A stretch of 64,000 bases of DNA. Source: Thiohalomonas denitrificans. GTDB lineage: Bacteria; Pseudomonadota; Gammaproteobacteria; Thiohalomonadales; Thiohalomonadaceae. Of the stretch, positions 38,170-48,417 are shown piece after piece (positions within the stretch are counted from its first letter, which is position 1; each line of letters starts with the position of its first letter). The position numbers and the translations under genes were made by a program. Below the pieces are notes generated by a model. The model worked only from the letters and a program-made list of their open reading frames with translations, did not search any database and had not been told where the DNA came from. The stretch lies in contig NZ_FMWD01000002.1 in NCBI RefSeq assembly GCF_900102855.1, forward strand, positions 392,045 to 456,044, read 5' to 3'.

Positions 38170-40584
38170 ATGGCAAATCAGATTCGACCATTGCCGGGTT
38201 CCGAACTACGCCGGGAATGCCGCCCGGAAGAGCTGGGATTCAATTCCACCGAAGAACTGCCCGATCTGGAGGGTGTTGTGGGCCAGGAACGGGCATTGCG
38301 GGCCATCGGCTTCGGCATCGAAATCAAGAGCGTCGGCTATCACATGTATGCCCTTGGTCCCATAGGCACCGGGAAGACCACCACCGTACGCAAGTTTCTC
38401 GAGCAGGATGCCGCCGGGAAACCGGCCCCCGATGACTGGCTGTACGTCAATAACTTCCAGAATCCCGACAAACCAAAGGCCCTGCGGATGTCGCAGGGGT
38501 GCGGTTCCGGATTTCGCAACGACATGGACCAATTCGTGGAGGGGCTAAAAAGTGAAGTACCACGCTCATTTGAGGAAAAGGAGTACGCCCAGGAACAGCA
38601 GCAGCTTCAGCAGGACTACCAGCGCCGCGCCAAGGAGCTGTTCCAGCAGCTGGAGGCCGACGTCCGCGAGTCCGGATTCGGACTCATGCAAACCCCCCAG
38701 GGCATCATGCTCGCCCCCCTCTCCGACGACGAAATGATGACGCCCGACCAGCTTGCCCAGCTCCCCGAGAAGCGTCGCCGGCAGATCGAGGCTCGCCAGG
38801 AGGAGCTCGAACGGGAGACCCGGGAGACCATGCGTCAGGCCGAGCAACTGCAGAAAGAGGGTCGTGAAAGGTCACGAGAACTGGATCGGCGCGTGATCGC
38901 CATGGCGGTGGACAGTCGCCTCAATGAACTGAAGGAGCGCTACCGTGATTTTCCGGAAATCTCCGGATTCCTGGGCGAGGTCCGCAAATCACTGCTCCAC
39001 AATGTGGAGGCCTTCAAGCACCTCAATCAGTTGGAGCAGGCATCCGGACAGGAGCAGATGCTACTCGCACAGATGCAGGGAGGACAAACCCCCTCATTCG
39101 ACGAATACCGGGTCAATCTGGTGGTGGATAACAGCCATGCCGTCGGTGCCCCGGTGGTGGAAGAGAGTCATCCAACGGTCCCCAATCTGATCGGGCGTAT
39201 CGAACATCAGGGACAGTTCGGAACCCTGGTGACCAATTACCGGCTTATCAAGGGCGGTGCACTTCACCGCGCCAATGGCGGCTATCTCATGCTCGATGCG
39301 GTGGAGTTGCTGACCAAGCCCGCCGCTTGGCAGTTCCTGAAGAGGGCTCTGAAAAGCCGCAAGATCGTTATCGAAGGCATCAACGAGGCCATGGGGGCGC
39401 TCACTACCCGCACTCTGCAACCGGAGCCGATCCCGCTGGAGACCAAGGTGATCGTCATCGGTGACCCGATGATCTACTCCCTGCTCTATCAGCATGACCC
39501 CGAATTTCAGGAACTGTTCAAGGTCAAGGCCGATTTCGAGACCCGAATGGACTGGTCGCCTGACAATATGCACCGGTATGCCCGCTTCGTCGGCACGGTA
39601 TGCCGCGAAGAGGGGCTGCGGCACTTCGACCCGTCCGGCGTCGCCAGGGTGGTCGAGTTTGGCGGACGAATGGCATCCCATCGCGACAAACTGGCCATCA
39701 AATTCGGAGATATCGTCGACCTGTTGCGCCAGTCCAGTTACTGGGCCGGTGTCAACGGCAATGCACTGGTCCTCGGCAGCGATGTCAAACAGGCCGTCGA
39801 CGAGCAGATCTTCCGCGGCAACCGTGTCGAAAAACGGCTACAGGAGATGATCGAGGAAGGTGCAATCCTCATCGACACCCGGGGAAAACGGGCCGGGCAG
39901 ATCAACGGCCTTGCCGTTCTGTCGGCGGGGGATTACAGCTTCGGACACCCTTCGCGCATCACCGCCCGCACCTATGCGGGGAGCGAGGGTGTGGTCAACA
40001 TCGATCGGGAGAGCAAGCTGGGTGGTCCGCTGCACAACAAGGGCTCGATGATCCTTGCGGGATACCTGGGCGGACGCTACGCCCATGACATGCCGCTCTC
40101 GCTCTCCGCAACCCTGACCTTCGAACAGCTGTATAGCGGCGTGGAGGGCGACAGCGCCTCCTCTGCCGAGCTGTTTGCGCTACTCTCTGCTCTCACCAAT
40201 CTGCCGCTACGGCAGGACCTGGCGGTGACCGGCTCCGTCAATCAGCATGGCGAGATCCAGGCGATTGGCGGCGTCAACGAAAAGGTCGAGGGGTTCTTCA
40301 GTGTCTGTCGAATGACCGGATTGACCGGCAAGCAGGGGGTGGTGATCCCCCAGTCCAATGTTCGTCACCTGATGCTGCGCGATGAGGTCGTAGAGGCCGT
40401 CGAAGCCGGCGATTTCCACATTTACCCTATCACCACCGTGGATGAGGGTATCGGACTGCTGTGCGAACGCGATGCGGGTGATCTGCAGGAGGATGGAACG
40501 TACCCCGAGGACACCGTCAACTCCCTCGTCAAACAGGCGGTTCGTGACATGGCTGAAATCGGGCGCAAGTTCGCCAGCTCCTAG
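38170..40584 (+). CDS. Lon-like ATP-dependent protease
   Basis: An 804-residue protein with an N-terminal AAA Walker A (GPIGTGKTTTVRK, about residues 63-75), a long helical insert rich in Gln/Glu/Arg (about 130-260), the segment GALHRANGGYLMLDAVELL (about 364-382) and a C-terminal S16 protease domain. The catalytic serine is in EGDSASSAEL and the lysine in GGVNEKVEGFF. It belongs to the Lon branch that lacks the Lon N-terminal substrate domain. ATG chosen after GGGAGG. Substrates unknown. Confidence 0.93.
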   Translation: MANQIRPLPGSELRRECRPEELGFNSTEELPDLEGVVGQERALRAIGFGIEIKSVGYHMYALGPIGTGKTTTVRKFLEQDAAGKPAPDDWLYVNNFQNPDKPKALRMSQGCGSGFRNDMDQFVEGLKSEVPRSFEEKEYAQEQQQLQQDYQRRAKELFQQLEADVRESGFGLMQTPQGIMLAPLSDDEMMTPDQLAQLPEKRRRQIEARQEELERETRETMRQAEQLQKEGRERSRELDRRVIAMAVDSRLNELKERYRDFPEISGFLGEVRKSLLHNVEAFKHLNQLEQASGQEQMLLAQMQGGQTPSFDEYRVNLVVDNSHAVGAPVVEESHPTVPNLIGRIEHQGQFGTLVTNYRLIKGGALHRANGGYLMLDAVELLTKPAAWQFLKRALKSRKIVIEGINEAMGALTTRTLQPEPIPLETKVIVIGDPMIYSLLYQHDPEFQELFKVKADFETRMDWSPDNMHRYARFVGTVCREEGLRHFDPSGVARVVEFGGRMASHRDKLAIKFGDIVDLLRQSSYWAGVNGNALVLGSDVKQAVDEQIFRGNRVEKRLQEMIEEGAILIDTRGKRAGQINGLAVLSAGDYSFGHPSRITARTYAGSEGVVNIDRESKLGGPLHNKGSMILAGYLGGRYAHDMPLSLSATLTFEQLYSGVEGDSASSAELFALLSALTNLPLRQDLAVTGSVNQHGEIQAIGGVNEKVEGFFSVCRMTGLTGKQGVVIPQSNVRHLMLRDEVVEAVEAGDFHIYPITTVDEGIGLLCERDAGDLQEDGTYPEDTVNSLVKQAVRDMAEIGRKFASS

Positions 40585-40628
40585 GCGAACGAAGCGAGTG
40601 AAACCGGGTTGGGCTATTGGAAGTGCCC

Positions 40629-41423
40629 TTATTCGGGAGGAAACGGCCTCGCCGAGACCATCTGGCGATCGGGAACGGGTCGTACCCAGGGATAATTGGC
40701 GCGGCCCCTGGCGCACTGGCGCTCGTTAAACCCGGAATCGTCGTCCCGCGCCAGCAGGCCGCTGAACATGACATTGCTGCGATCCTTTACGTGTCGGAGA
40801 CCCAAAAGGGCGTGGCCAAGCTCATGGATCAGACTCGACTCTCCGACACTCCTGCCCAGCACGGCATAGCCGGCCATGTGGTTGCGGTAGAAGAGGCGGT
40901 CACGCGACGTTTTCAGATAGTCGGTCTCCTCCTCGAGGTAACCGCCGTATCCCACGGCGGTGATGCCATCGCGTCCAATGGTCCAGTCGAGGCGTTTTAC
41001 AAAGACGACTCCGGCTGAACGGCGCGGGGTCAGGCTGAAGAAGGCGCGCTCCCATGGCGACAATCCATTGTTGAACTCCATCGACTCCCATTCGGAAAGC
41101 AGCGGCGGCCCGACCACGTAATTGACCGAATGCACCCGCAGAAAGATCCGGCAGACGTCGAGCTTTTTCTGGGCCAGTCGAAGGGCCGCTGCAATCCGGT
41201 CGGGTTGCGGAGAATTCCCCGAAGTGAGATAGATATTCAAATCGGCAAAAGAGCCGTAGCCATCGGGAATATCGGCAGGGGGTATCCGCAAGCTCTTGCC
41301 GATACTGATATTTCCTGCCAGTCTGCTACCGTCCGGAACGACCTCACCCCGGGTGGCGGTGGCAGTGGCACCGAGCAGGATAGCCGCCAACAGGCAGCTG
41401 GTGCCCCAAACTTTCCCGGTCAT
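40629..41423 (-). CDS. Secreted zincin metallopeptidase-like protein
   Basis: A 264-residue protein with a signal peptide (LLAAILLGATATATRG) and the full metzincin-type zinc site HELGHALLGLRH (about residues 203-214) followed by DRSNVMFSG, where a Met-turn is plausible. The region before it (FFSLTPRRSAGVVFV) is not one I recognise. It is probably an extracytoplasmic peptidase of the matrixin-like or archaemetzincin-like kind. Convergent with the Lon-like gene, 44 bases apart. Confidence 0.75.
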   Translation of the reverse strand: MTGKVWGTSCLLAAILLGATATATRGEVVPDGSRLAGNISIGKSLRIPPADIPDGYGSFADLNIYLTSGNSPQPDRIAAALRLAQKKLDVCRIFLRVHSVNYVVGPPLLSEWESMEFNNGLSPWERAFFSLTPRRSAGVVFVKRLDWTIGRDGITAVGYGGYLEEETDYLKTSRDRLFYRNHMAGYAVLGRSVGESSLIHELGHALLGLRHVKDRSNVMFSGLLARDDDSGFNERQCARGRANYPWVRPVPDRQMVSARPFPPE

Positions 41424-41543
41424 AGCCCGCCCCCGTGTTGAGTCGTTTCCCATAGATTAAGCAATCTGGGAAGGAACGCTAGTGGTCCATGCTCAACCCC
41501 CAATTGCAGCAAAGTTCATGGGCGCATCATCAGGGAGGAAAAC

Positions 41544-42467
41544 ATGGCGCATCCATTGTTCGTCGAAAAACGTCACCCCTTCGTTCTCGGCCATCGAGGG
41601 GTCCCGCTGCTCCACCAGGAAAACAGCCTGGCCGGACTTGGCCGGGCAGTCGAACTGGGCATCGAGGGTGTCGAATTCGACGTCTACAGGACCCGGGATG
41701 ACCACGTGGTGCTTTTCCACGACGAAGAAACCCACCGACTGACCGGGGTGAGGGGCAGGATCTCCGACATGAGCTGGGACGAAGTCTCACGGCTGCGCAT
41801 CCGGCGCCGGCTCGATGTGGGGGGCGGGAGGATAATCGACTACGGACGGGAAGAGAGAATCCCGCTGCTGGAAGAGGTTCTCGATGAATTCAGCGGCAAG
41901 CTGCTAATGAATATTGAAATGAAGGCCTATGCACCCCGCTGGGACCGCCGGCACACCGGTACCGAGGTGGCCCGGGTTATCCGCCGCTGCGGGGCGGCGA
42001 ATTCGGTAGTCGTCACTTCCTTCGACTTCTTCATGCTCTGGTATCTGGAGCGGGAGTTTGCCGGTCTGCATTCGGGCTTCGCCTACGACGACGGCATGCT
42101 CGGCGAGAAAGCAGGCGAGTGGTTCGAACGGATACCGGAGATCCGAACCGACCTGGCCAGGATGCCCGGTAATCAGAACGGTGTGAGTTTTCTCAATTTT
42201 CTAATGGAAGCGAATGCCATCGGTCGTTTGATCGACTCGACCCTTGTCGATGCTGAGTACACGCTCATCGACAGCGACACCGTCGAACGTTTCCACGCCA
42301 GGGGAATGTTGGTCGGTGCCTATACCCTCTTTCCGCTGGATACCCGACTTGCCCGTCATTCGTACGAAGAGCCGCTGGAAATCATCCGCCGTCTCGCCGA
42401 ACAACGGGTGGACTGGATCGAGACCGACGATCCTGAGCAACTCCAGGAATTCTTTGCCCATCTGTAG
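41544..42467 (+). CDS. Glycerophosphodiester phosphodiesterase
   Basis: A 307-residue GDPD-type TIM barrel that hydrolyses glycerophosphodiesters to glycerol-3-phosphate and an alcohol. The catalytic HRG (about residues 15-17), metal ligands in EGVEFDVYRTRD (about 44-55), and VVLFHDEE (about 58-65) are intact. No signal peptide, so cytoplasmic. A GGGAGGA ribosome site precedes it. It converges with the hybrid kinase gene over a family D palindrome. Confidence 0.9.
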   Translation: MAHPLFVEKRHPFVLGHRGVPLLHQENSLAGLGRAVELGIEGVEFDVYRTRDDHVVLFHDEETHRLTGVRGRISDMSWDEVSRLRIRRRLDVGGGRIIDYGREERIPLLEEVLDEFSGKLLMNIEMKAYAPRWDRRHTGTEVARVIRRCGAANSVVVTSFDFFMLWYLEREFAGLHSGFAYDDGMLGEKAGEWFERIPEIRTDLARMPGNQNGVSFLNFLMEANAIGRLIDSTLVDAEYTLIDSDTVERFHARGMLVGAYTLFPLDTRLARHSYEEPLEIIRRLAEQRVDWIETDDPEQLQEFFAHL

Positions 42468-42490
42468 GTCGGCCTTCAGGCCGACACCTA
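42466..42490. repeat. Family D palindrome
   Basis: TAGGTCGGCCT and AGGCCGACACCTA pair around a two-base loop, overlapping the last base or two of the preceding stop codon. It lies between two convergent genes and may double as a terminator. Confidence 0.65.
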
Positions 42491-42510
42491 TCGGGCCCAC
42501 GCCCGTTCGG

Positions 42511-44880
42511 CTAGGCAGAAACCGGACTGGAGAGCGGCTTGTCGGGCTCGGTCATCGCCATCGCCTCGACCAGCAGCCGGGCCAGCTTGTCACCTTCGAT
42601 CGGCTTGTGCAACACGCCAGTCATTCCCACCTCGATACAGGCGGCACGGTGTTCGGGGAGGACGTGCGCCGTCAACCCGACCACCGGCAGAGCCGGGGCA
42701 ATCCGGTGTATGCGGCGGGTCGCCTCCAGCCCATCCATCTCGGGCATGCTCAGGTCCATCAGCACCAGGTCGAAATCACCGCCATCAACCCGTTCAATGG
42801 CCTCTGCGCCGCTCGCCACCCCCTCAACCCGATGCCCTGAACGGGAGAGTAGCTCGGCGGCCACCCGGCGATTGATGGGTTCGTCGTCCACCACCAGCAC
42901 ACTCATGGCAGGAGTTGCAGGATCGGACTCGGCCTCGGCAGGTGGCATCCGCCCGCGAGGCAGATTCAACTCCACCACGAACCGGCTTCCGGCACCGGGA
43001 CGACTCTCTACTCGGATGTCACCGCCCATCAATTGCACCAGTTCGCGGGCGATAGAAAGACCCAGCCCGCTCCCGCCGTAGCGTCGGGCAATACCGTCGT
43101 CGGCTTGCCTGAACCGTTCGAACAGGTGTGCCTTCGCGTCCGGAGCGATACCGATGCCGGTGTCCTCTACCGAGAACAGCAACGGACTGACCGGGTCGTC
43201 CCGCCGCAGATACTCAAGCCGAACCCGCACCTCCCCCTGCTCGGTAAATTTCAGAGCATTGCCCATGAGATTGAGAAACACCTGCCGCAAGCGACCCGCA
43301 TCGCCCACCAGTACCGCAGGCACCATGGGATCAATGGTCAGACTCAGCGTCAAGCCCTTCTTGGCCGCATCAGGGGTCAACAGAAAGCGCAGTTCCTCCA
43401 GCAACTTCCGGGGTTCGAAGGGATTGCTTGCAATCTCGACACGGCCCGCCTCCACGCGGGAGTAATCGAGGACATCCTCGAGCAGGGTCGTCAATGAACG
43501 GCCCGAGTGTCGAATACTTTCCACGTATTCCCGTTGTTGGTCGTTCAGGTCGGTATCCCGCAACAGATCCGTCATGCCCAGCACCCCGTTCAGTGGGGTC
43601 CGGATCTCATGGCTCATGTTCGCCAGAAACGCCGACTTGGCGGCGTTGCCCTGCTGCGCAATCTCTTTATCACGGCTCAGGCGGCGTACCCGATCGGCCA
43701 GAGCCAGCGACATGACGAACATCTCGAACAGCACCGCCCAGAACGCCCAAATCCCGGCATCCAGGGTCAGTTCCAGAACCCCGAGCACCCCGAGCATGCC
43801 CCGGCTGGTCATGGCCACCATGACTCCCCATCCGGCCAGCAGATAGCGGGCTTCAGGTTTCCCCCGGGCAATCGCCGTCACCCCGGCTGAAATCACCAGT
43901 AGAGTCAATACCAGGTGGCTACCGCGGACCAGCGTAAAGAACAAATGGGGTTCCAGGAAAAGGGCCAGCGGCAGACCGCCCAGGACCAGACCGATAAACA
44001 GCCGATAGACAAGCGCCAGCCTGGGTGCGATCGTCGGCAGGTCCAGGAACCGATAGACGAACAGCGCCCCGAACACCACACCCACGAGGATTCCCGGAAT
44101 ATTGAGCGTCGCGTAACGCTCCACTACAGGGAGTACCGCGCCAATGGATCCCATGGCGGTCAGGAGATAGAGCAGATGGCCGCCGGCATGCCCCACATAG
44201 AACAGATAAACCGGCATCCTCAGGCTGATTCCGAGGAACAGATTGTAGAAAATCAGCGCGGCAATCGCGCCGGCGGCTGCCCAGATCGCCACCCCGTGAA
44301 AACGGCCCTCCGCCTGGGCGACGTCGTAGGGTTTAATGAAGACCAGTCCACGATGCGGTACCGGCCCTTCCAGGCGCAGCGCCACCGTGTGCCGGGTATT
44401 CGGCGGCAGGTCGATGGGCAGGATCTGGCCGATAATGAAATCCGGGGTCTCGGCCAATTCCAGAAGATCAACGGCTTGGTGGTGTACCGGCTCGTCTCCG
44501 GCGAACAGCGTCAGCTCCGCTTTTTCGATAGCGGTGTTACCCAGATGCATGACCCACCGCCCGGGAGCATCCCGGTTTTGCACCTCGGCCACCCACCAGT
44601 AGATTTCAGCGGGGGCATCAAGGGGGGCCGGCGCCCCACTGGCCAACAACGCACCCGCGCGTTGCTTTGCCTGGTGCGGCGTCAAATCGCCGGACGCATC
44701 TTCAAGCATTACCGGGCCTCTAACCACCGGTGAGGGATAGTCGAAAAAGGCAATAAAGCTCAGCCATCCGGCCAGCAGGAAGAGCACCGCAAGAATCGGC
44801 GCGCAGATCCAGATGGCACCGATAGAACGGATTCCGTTTGACACCGATAGTAGACGGGAAAGCGGGCGGCGATCATGCAT
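42511..44880 (-). CDS. Hybrid sensor histidine kinase with 7TMR sensor
   Basis: A 789-residue membrane kinase. An extracytoplasmic 7TMR-DISM domain (about residues 45-185) is followed by seven transmembrane segments, a HisKA domain with phospho-histidine in [15 protein letters not shown], a HATPase domain ([33 protein letters not shown]) and a C-terminal receiver ([12 protein letters not shown], phospho-aspartate in [13 protein letters not shown]). No DNA-binding output or separate regulator is adjacent. The 7TMR-DISM families often sense carbohydrates; the ligand is unknown here. The ATG giving MHDRRPLS was chosen. Confidence 0.93.
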   Translation of the reverse strand: MHDRRPLSRLLSVSNGIRSIGAIWICAPILAVLFLLAGWLSFIAFFDYPSPVVRGPVMLEDASGDLTPHQAKQRAGALLASGAPAPLDAPAEIYWWVAEVQNRDAPGRWVMHLGNTAIEKAELTLFAGDEPVHHQAVDLLELAETPDFIIGQILPIDLPPNTRHTVALRLEGPVPHRGLVFIKPYDVAQAEGRFHGVAIWAAAGAIAALIFYNLFLGISLRMPVYLFYVGHAGGHLLYLLTAMGSIGAVLPVVERYATLNIPGILVGVVFGALFVYRFLDLPTIAPRLALVYRLFIGLVLGGLPLALFLEPHLFFTLVRGSHLVLTLLVISAGVTAIARGKPEARYLLAGWGVMVAMTSRGMLGVLGVLELTLDAGIWAFWAVLFEMFVMSLALADRVRRLSRDKEIAQQGNAAKSAFLANMSHEIRTPLNGVLGMTDLLRDTDLNDQQREYVESIRHSGRSLTTLLEDVLDYSRVEAGRVEIASNPFEPRKLLEELRFLLTPDAAKKGLTLSLTIDPMVPAVLVGDAGRLRQVFLNLMGNALKFTEQGEVRVRLEYLRRDDPVSPLLFSVEDTGIGIAPDAKAHLFERFRQADDGIARRYGGSGLGLSIARELVQLMGGDIRVESRPGAGSRFVVELNLPRGRMPPAEAESDPATPAMSVLVVDDEPINRRVAAELLSRSGHRVEGVASGAEAIERVDGGDFDLVLMDLSMPEMDGLEATRRIHRIAPALPVVGLTAHVLPEHRAACIEVGMTGVLHKPIEGDKLARLLVEAMAMTEPDKPLSSPVSA

Positions 44881-45035
44881 GGGACAGTCCCTGGTCCGGA
44901 AAAGATGCTGTCTCTTATACCTTGTCAGGCAATTCCCCTGCAAGGTTGGCTATCCGTCCGGAACACGTCTACTGCAACCGCCCGCACCGGAGTGAGCGCG
45001 TGCTCACCCCGGCAGTAGATGCTCCCCCTTACCAT

Positions 45036-46037
45036 CTACTCGATAGTCTTTTGGCCCTCCTCCGAGAACTCGCTCTCAAGCCCCTCGCTATCCAGGGCAG
45101 TCATGGTGAAATACCACTGTCCCTGGTCCAATTGCTCGAGAACGTAGGAGGTAACCCCCGCACCGATCTCCACGGTTTCGGAGTAGTCGCCGGAGCTTTG
45201 ACCGTAACGGAGCCGATAGCCAGCGAGGTCTGTCAGTGCACTGCCATCGGTGCGTGTAGTCGGGGGTGTCCAGCTGATGGCCGCACTGCCGTTGGCGGTG
45301 CCGTCGTCGTTAACCACGAGATCAAAGGCATCCAGAGCGGACGTCAATGCACCGTCGGTCACGCTAATCACAATCCCGCTGGTTGTGCCTACATCGGTAG
45401 AGCCGGGCGTCCCGCTCAAGGTACCGGTTGCACTATCGAACTGCGCCCAGGCCGGATGGTTCTCGATACCGAAAGACAACTCATCCCCATCGGGATCGGA
45501 GGCAGTGGGGGTAAACCGGTATTCGCTGTTCTCGGTCACTTCGGTGGGTGGCGTGCCACTGATTTCCGGAGCACTGTTGACCGGCTCGGATTCCGTATCG
45601 GATCCGTCATCGGTGTCGCCGGTGGACGTGTGGACGGTCAGGTCGAAGGGGTCAAGGCTCGCAACATGGGTACCATCGGTGACCTCGATGACGATGCCTG
45701 CCGTGGTGCCCACTTCGCCTGCCGCGGGGGTCCCGCTCAATTCGCCACTCTTGCGGTCGAAGCCCGCCCAAGCCGGCCGATTGATTATGGAAAACTTGAG
45801 TCTGTCACCATCGGCGTCCGTTACCGCTGGTACAAACAGATAGGCGGCACCCGCGTCTACTTCGGTGGCCGGTGATCCCTCGATGACCGGTGGGCTGTTT
45901 TCCACCACGGTTGCGTCGTCGCCATGTCGGTCCCACCAGTTGGTGTTACTGGCCGGAGGAGCCGCCTGTAGTGTCCCCATCAGCAGCCCTGCCGAGAAAA
46001 GTGCAGCCAAGCGAAGCGAAGTCTTTGGAGAGTTCAT
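45036..46037 (-). CDS. Secreted protein with two Ig-like repeats and Fn3 domain
   Basis: A 333-residue exported protein (signal peptide LRLAALFSAGLLMGTLQA). Two homologous cadherin/He_PIG-like domains follow (about residues 50-145 and 165-260), each with DADGD or DPDGDEL, PAWA-F and SGTP-GTT-GI. A C-terminal fibronectin type III domain begins at AAISWTPPTTRTDG. A TDDGSDTESEP linker joins the first two. No anchor or sorting motif is seen. Probably cell-surface or extracellular binding; ligand unknown. Confidence 0.82.
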   Translation of the reverse strand: MNSPKTSLRLAALFSAGLLMGTLQAAPPASNTNWWDRHGDDATVVENSPPVIEGSPATEVDAGAAYLFVPAVTDADGDRLKFSIINRPAWAGFDRKSGELSGTPAAGEVGTTAGIVIEVTDGTHVASLDPFDLTVHTSTGDTDDGSDTESEPVNSAPEISGTPPTEVTENSEYRFTPTASDPDGDELSFGIENHPAWAQFDSATGTLSGTPGSTDVGTTSGIVISVTDGALTSALDAFDLVVNDDGTANGSAAISWTPPTTRTDGSALTDLAGYRLRYGQSSGDYSETVEIGAGVTSYVLEQLDQGQWYFTMTALDSEGLESEFSEEGQKTIE

Positions 46038-46382
46038 TAAATCTGCCCCTGATTAAAAGGTGTGGCCCGTTGGAAACGGGTGCAGTGCGTCGGTATCGAC
46101 GTACCGATTCGTTGATAGGGGCTATTTTGCGCGGGACACGCCCGGGGTTCTGAGAGGTCTTTCACGTCACGTTAGAGCGCCAGCCGAGCAAACGGAACGG
46201 CAACTCATTCCTGGCGAGAAGCCTTTCGCAATTCGGACAGCATCCGCTTCTCGGGCAGCTCGGCCTTGAGCCCGACAAGCTGCTAGGCAGTAGTTAGCGC
46301 AAAGGATGAACTTGCCGAATTAACGGCTATGCTGATCATCACTGTGTCCCATTGGACGGTAGATATTCCAAGGATGGTTGGT
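46038..46382. other. Unexplained intergenic region
   Basis: About 345 bases between two divergent genes. Word pairs such as CCAGCCGAGC and GCTCGGCCTTGAGC suggest a decayed palindrome near 46180-46280. No gene, clear promoter or complete repeat was recognised. Confidence 0.4.
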
Positions 46383-47033
46383 ATGCATACAGACAACGCC
46401 GCCTGCGGCATCCACATGAGTTCGCTTTCCAGAAAATCTCTTGGGGCATTCTGCTTGCTAGGGGCCCTGTTCCTGTCGACAGGCGCCGTTCAGGCAGAGT
46501 CACCAGAGCCGGATCCACCCCTGGCTGTAGATGCCTACAGCGACGAGTATGATGAACTGTTCCGCCACTACTCCCGCCGGTTCTTTGGCCCCTTTGTCGA
46601 CTGGCGCTGGTTCAAGGCCCAGGCCGTGGCCGAATCCTTTCTGAACGAGAGGGCCGTGAGTCCGGTAGGTGCCCGAGGTCTGATGCAATTGATGCCAAAT
46701 ACGTACAAGGAGATTCGCACCGGGCATTCGGAACTGGGCGAGATCTACTCACCCTGGTGGAATGTTGCAGCCGGCCTTTACTACAACAGCATGCTCTACC
46801 GTAAATGGAACGACGAGTTTCAGGGGAATGATCGATTCCTGCTGATGCTGGCGAGCTACAACGCCGGCTTCTACCGGGTGCGCCAGGGGCTGCAGCGGGT
46901 CGGAAAGGTGCGGACGTGGGAGGAGATCGAAGACCATGTGCCGGCCGAAACCAGGGCCTATGTGGCGAGAATTCGGCAGCTGATGCGCCCGAAACCGCAA
47001 GCGCCTATTGTAGCCAGCGCGCAGACCCCGTAG
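46383..47033 (+). CDS. Lytic transglycosylase-like protein (SLT domain)
   Basis: A 216-residue exported protein with a signal sequence (GAFCLLGALFLSTGAVQA) and one SLT domain. The catalytic glutamate is in AQAVAESFLN, followed by AVSPVGARGLMQLMPNTYKE (about residues 91-110) and LLMLASYNAGFYRV. It cleaves peptidoglycan glycan strands. It resembles the C-terminal domain of MltF without the binding-protein half. The start is uncertain: ATGs at 46374, 46383 and 46416 are in frame; 46383 has AAGGA upstream. Confidence 0.88.
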   Translation: MHTDNAACGIHMSSLSRKSLGAFCLLGALFLSTGAVQAESPEPDPPLAVDAYSDEYDELFRHYSRRFFGPFVDWRWFKAQAVAESFLNERAVSPVGARGLMQLMPNTYKEIRTGHSELGEIYSPWWNVAAGLYYNSMLYRKWNDEFQGNDRFLLMLASYNAGFYRVRQGLQRVGKVRTWEEIEDHVPAETRAYVARIRQLMRPKPQAPIVASAQTP

Positions 47034-47060
47034 TGCCGGACTCAGGGAATAACCCGTTGG

Positions 47061-47774
47061 TTACTTTTCCGCAATCGGCTCCGGTTCAGAGACGAGTTTT
47101 CCATAGATCCAACCGACCTGGGGCGATTCCCCGCCGACGCCGATCTTTACCCAGTCTCCACGCCGGAGGAATTCCACCAAACGTTTGCCGCGGTCCATTA
47201 CGGCGATCACCCGGTGATCGGTCCCCGGACCGCCGCGAATGTTTGCACGCCTAACGACCACTTCGGTCAAAAGCCCGAATACCTGCGGTTGTTCGGCCAG
47301 AAGTTCCTTGGCTGCCTCTTCCACTTCAGGATTCGCTCGTCCGGCCAGTTGCCGCAGAGCAAGTCGCGCATCCTGGTGGCCCTGGCGGGCCGCCCCGCTC
47401 CAGAGGCGCATGGCGGCCGGGAAATCCCGTTCAACACTGTCGCTACCGATAGTGTAGAGGGTTCCGAGCGAAAACATGGCCTCCAGGTGCCCCTGTTCGA
47501 CCGCGCGCTGCCACCAGGTGACGGCCTCCCGATCGTCAATGGCCAGACCGTAGCCGTGGTGATACATCCACCCCAATGCAAATTGGGCCTCCGCATCGCC
47601 CTCTTCGGCCAGAGGCTGCCATTGACAATAGGCCATGGCGTAGTTTCCCTGCTGCATGGCCTCGGATGCCCGGCTGTGGATATCTTCCGGTATGCCCGCC
47701 GGTTGGGCGCCTTGCGCCATACCTGTAGTCAGGCACAAACCGAGTGCCCCTACAAGTCGCAATCGTCGACTCAT
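47061..47774 (-). CDS. Sel1-repeat and SH3-like protein
   Basis: A 237-residue exported protein (signal peptide LVGALGLCLTTGMAQG). Three to four Sel1 repeats (for example AEAQFALGWMYHHGYGLAID and AVEQGHLEAMFSLGTLYTIG) occupy about residues 45-140. A bacterial SH3-like domain (VVVRRANIRGGPGTDHRVI) follows. Sel1 repeats mediate protein contacts and SH3b domains bind cell-wall peptides, so an envelope adaptor role is likely. The start MSRRLRLVG gives the best signal peptide. Confidence 0.87.
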   Translation of the reverse strand: MSRRLRLVGALGLCLTTGMAQGAQPAGIPEDIHSRASEAMQQGNYAMAYCQWQPLAEEGDAEAQFALGWMYHHGYGLAIDDREAVTWWQRAVEQGHLEAMFSLGTLYTIGSDSVERDFPAAMRLWSGAARQGHQDARLALRQLAGRANPEVEEAAKELLAEQPQVFGLLTEVVVRRANIRGGPGTDHRVIAVMDRGKRLVEFLRRGDWVKIGVGGESPQVGWIYGKLVSEPEPIAEK

Positions 47775-47963
47775 CACGGCCTCCGGATTGGATGAATTGC
47801 CCCGCAAACTGCGGAACGATAATCAGGCCGCACGCATCGCACGTGACAGCCTGTTGCTCGGAACACTATAAGGATTCCGGGTGACAGCAGCGGGGAGAAC
47901 AGGGGCCGAATCGGTCCGGTGATGGCTCCGACTCGGTGCAGGGCAGGAAGGGGTTTGGAAACA

Positions 47964-47985
47964 GAGTGGCCCCGAAGGGCCACTC
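47964..47985 (-). terminator. Hairpin after the small lipoprotein gene
   Basis: GAGTGGCCC and GGGCCACTC form a perfect 9-bp stem with a CGAA loop, 13 bases past the minus-strand stop. The following bases are only mildly T-rich, so the call is moderate. Confidence 0.55.
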
Positions 47986-47997
47986 CAGAGAAGCGGC

Positions 47998-48195
47998 TTA
48001 CTGCTGGGTGCCGCCCTCTTCCTGCTGCATTTCGCCGGGCTGCTGTTGAGTACCTTGCTCCTGTTCTGGCGGTTGCTGTTCGATCGTATCCTGCTGGCCC
48101 GGTTGCTCACCGAACTCACCACCCTCTTCGGCACAGCCATAAAGACCGAGCGCCATCAGCGCAGCCAACGTTGCGATCATCTTCCTTGATTTCAT
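47998..48195 (-). CDS. Small Gln/Glu-rich lipoprotein
   Basis: A 65-residue predicted lipoprotein with lipobox LGLYGC (cysteine about residue 21). The mature part is almost entirely Gln, Glu, Gly and Pro (for example EQQPPEQEQGTQQQPGE), so it is likely unstructured. Its composition resembles the C-terminal tail of the PRC-barrel protein 1.9 kb away. A GAGAGGAG ribosome site precedes the ATG. Function unknown. Confidence 0.7.
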   Translation of the reverse strand: MKSRKMIATLAALMALGLYGCAEEGGEFGEQPGQQDTIEQQPPEQEQGTQQQPGEMQQEEGGTQQ

Positions 48196-48417
48196 TACAC
48201 TCTCCTCTCGACATGTGACGTGCAGATCACTCTGACACTGCTTTTGCCTGGCTACTACCCAGGGGCATTGAATGCTTATCCCAAAGATAGACACCCCTTG
48301 GCATGAAATGTAGTTTTAGACGAGCGTAGACGTCTGGTCGTGTAATTGTCTATGTCTGTACAGCTGCCGCAACCACCGATTTCGGCAATTTTTTGGTTCT
48401 CCGGCTATGAGAACGGG

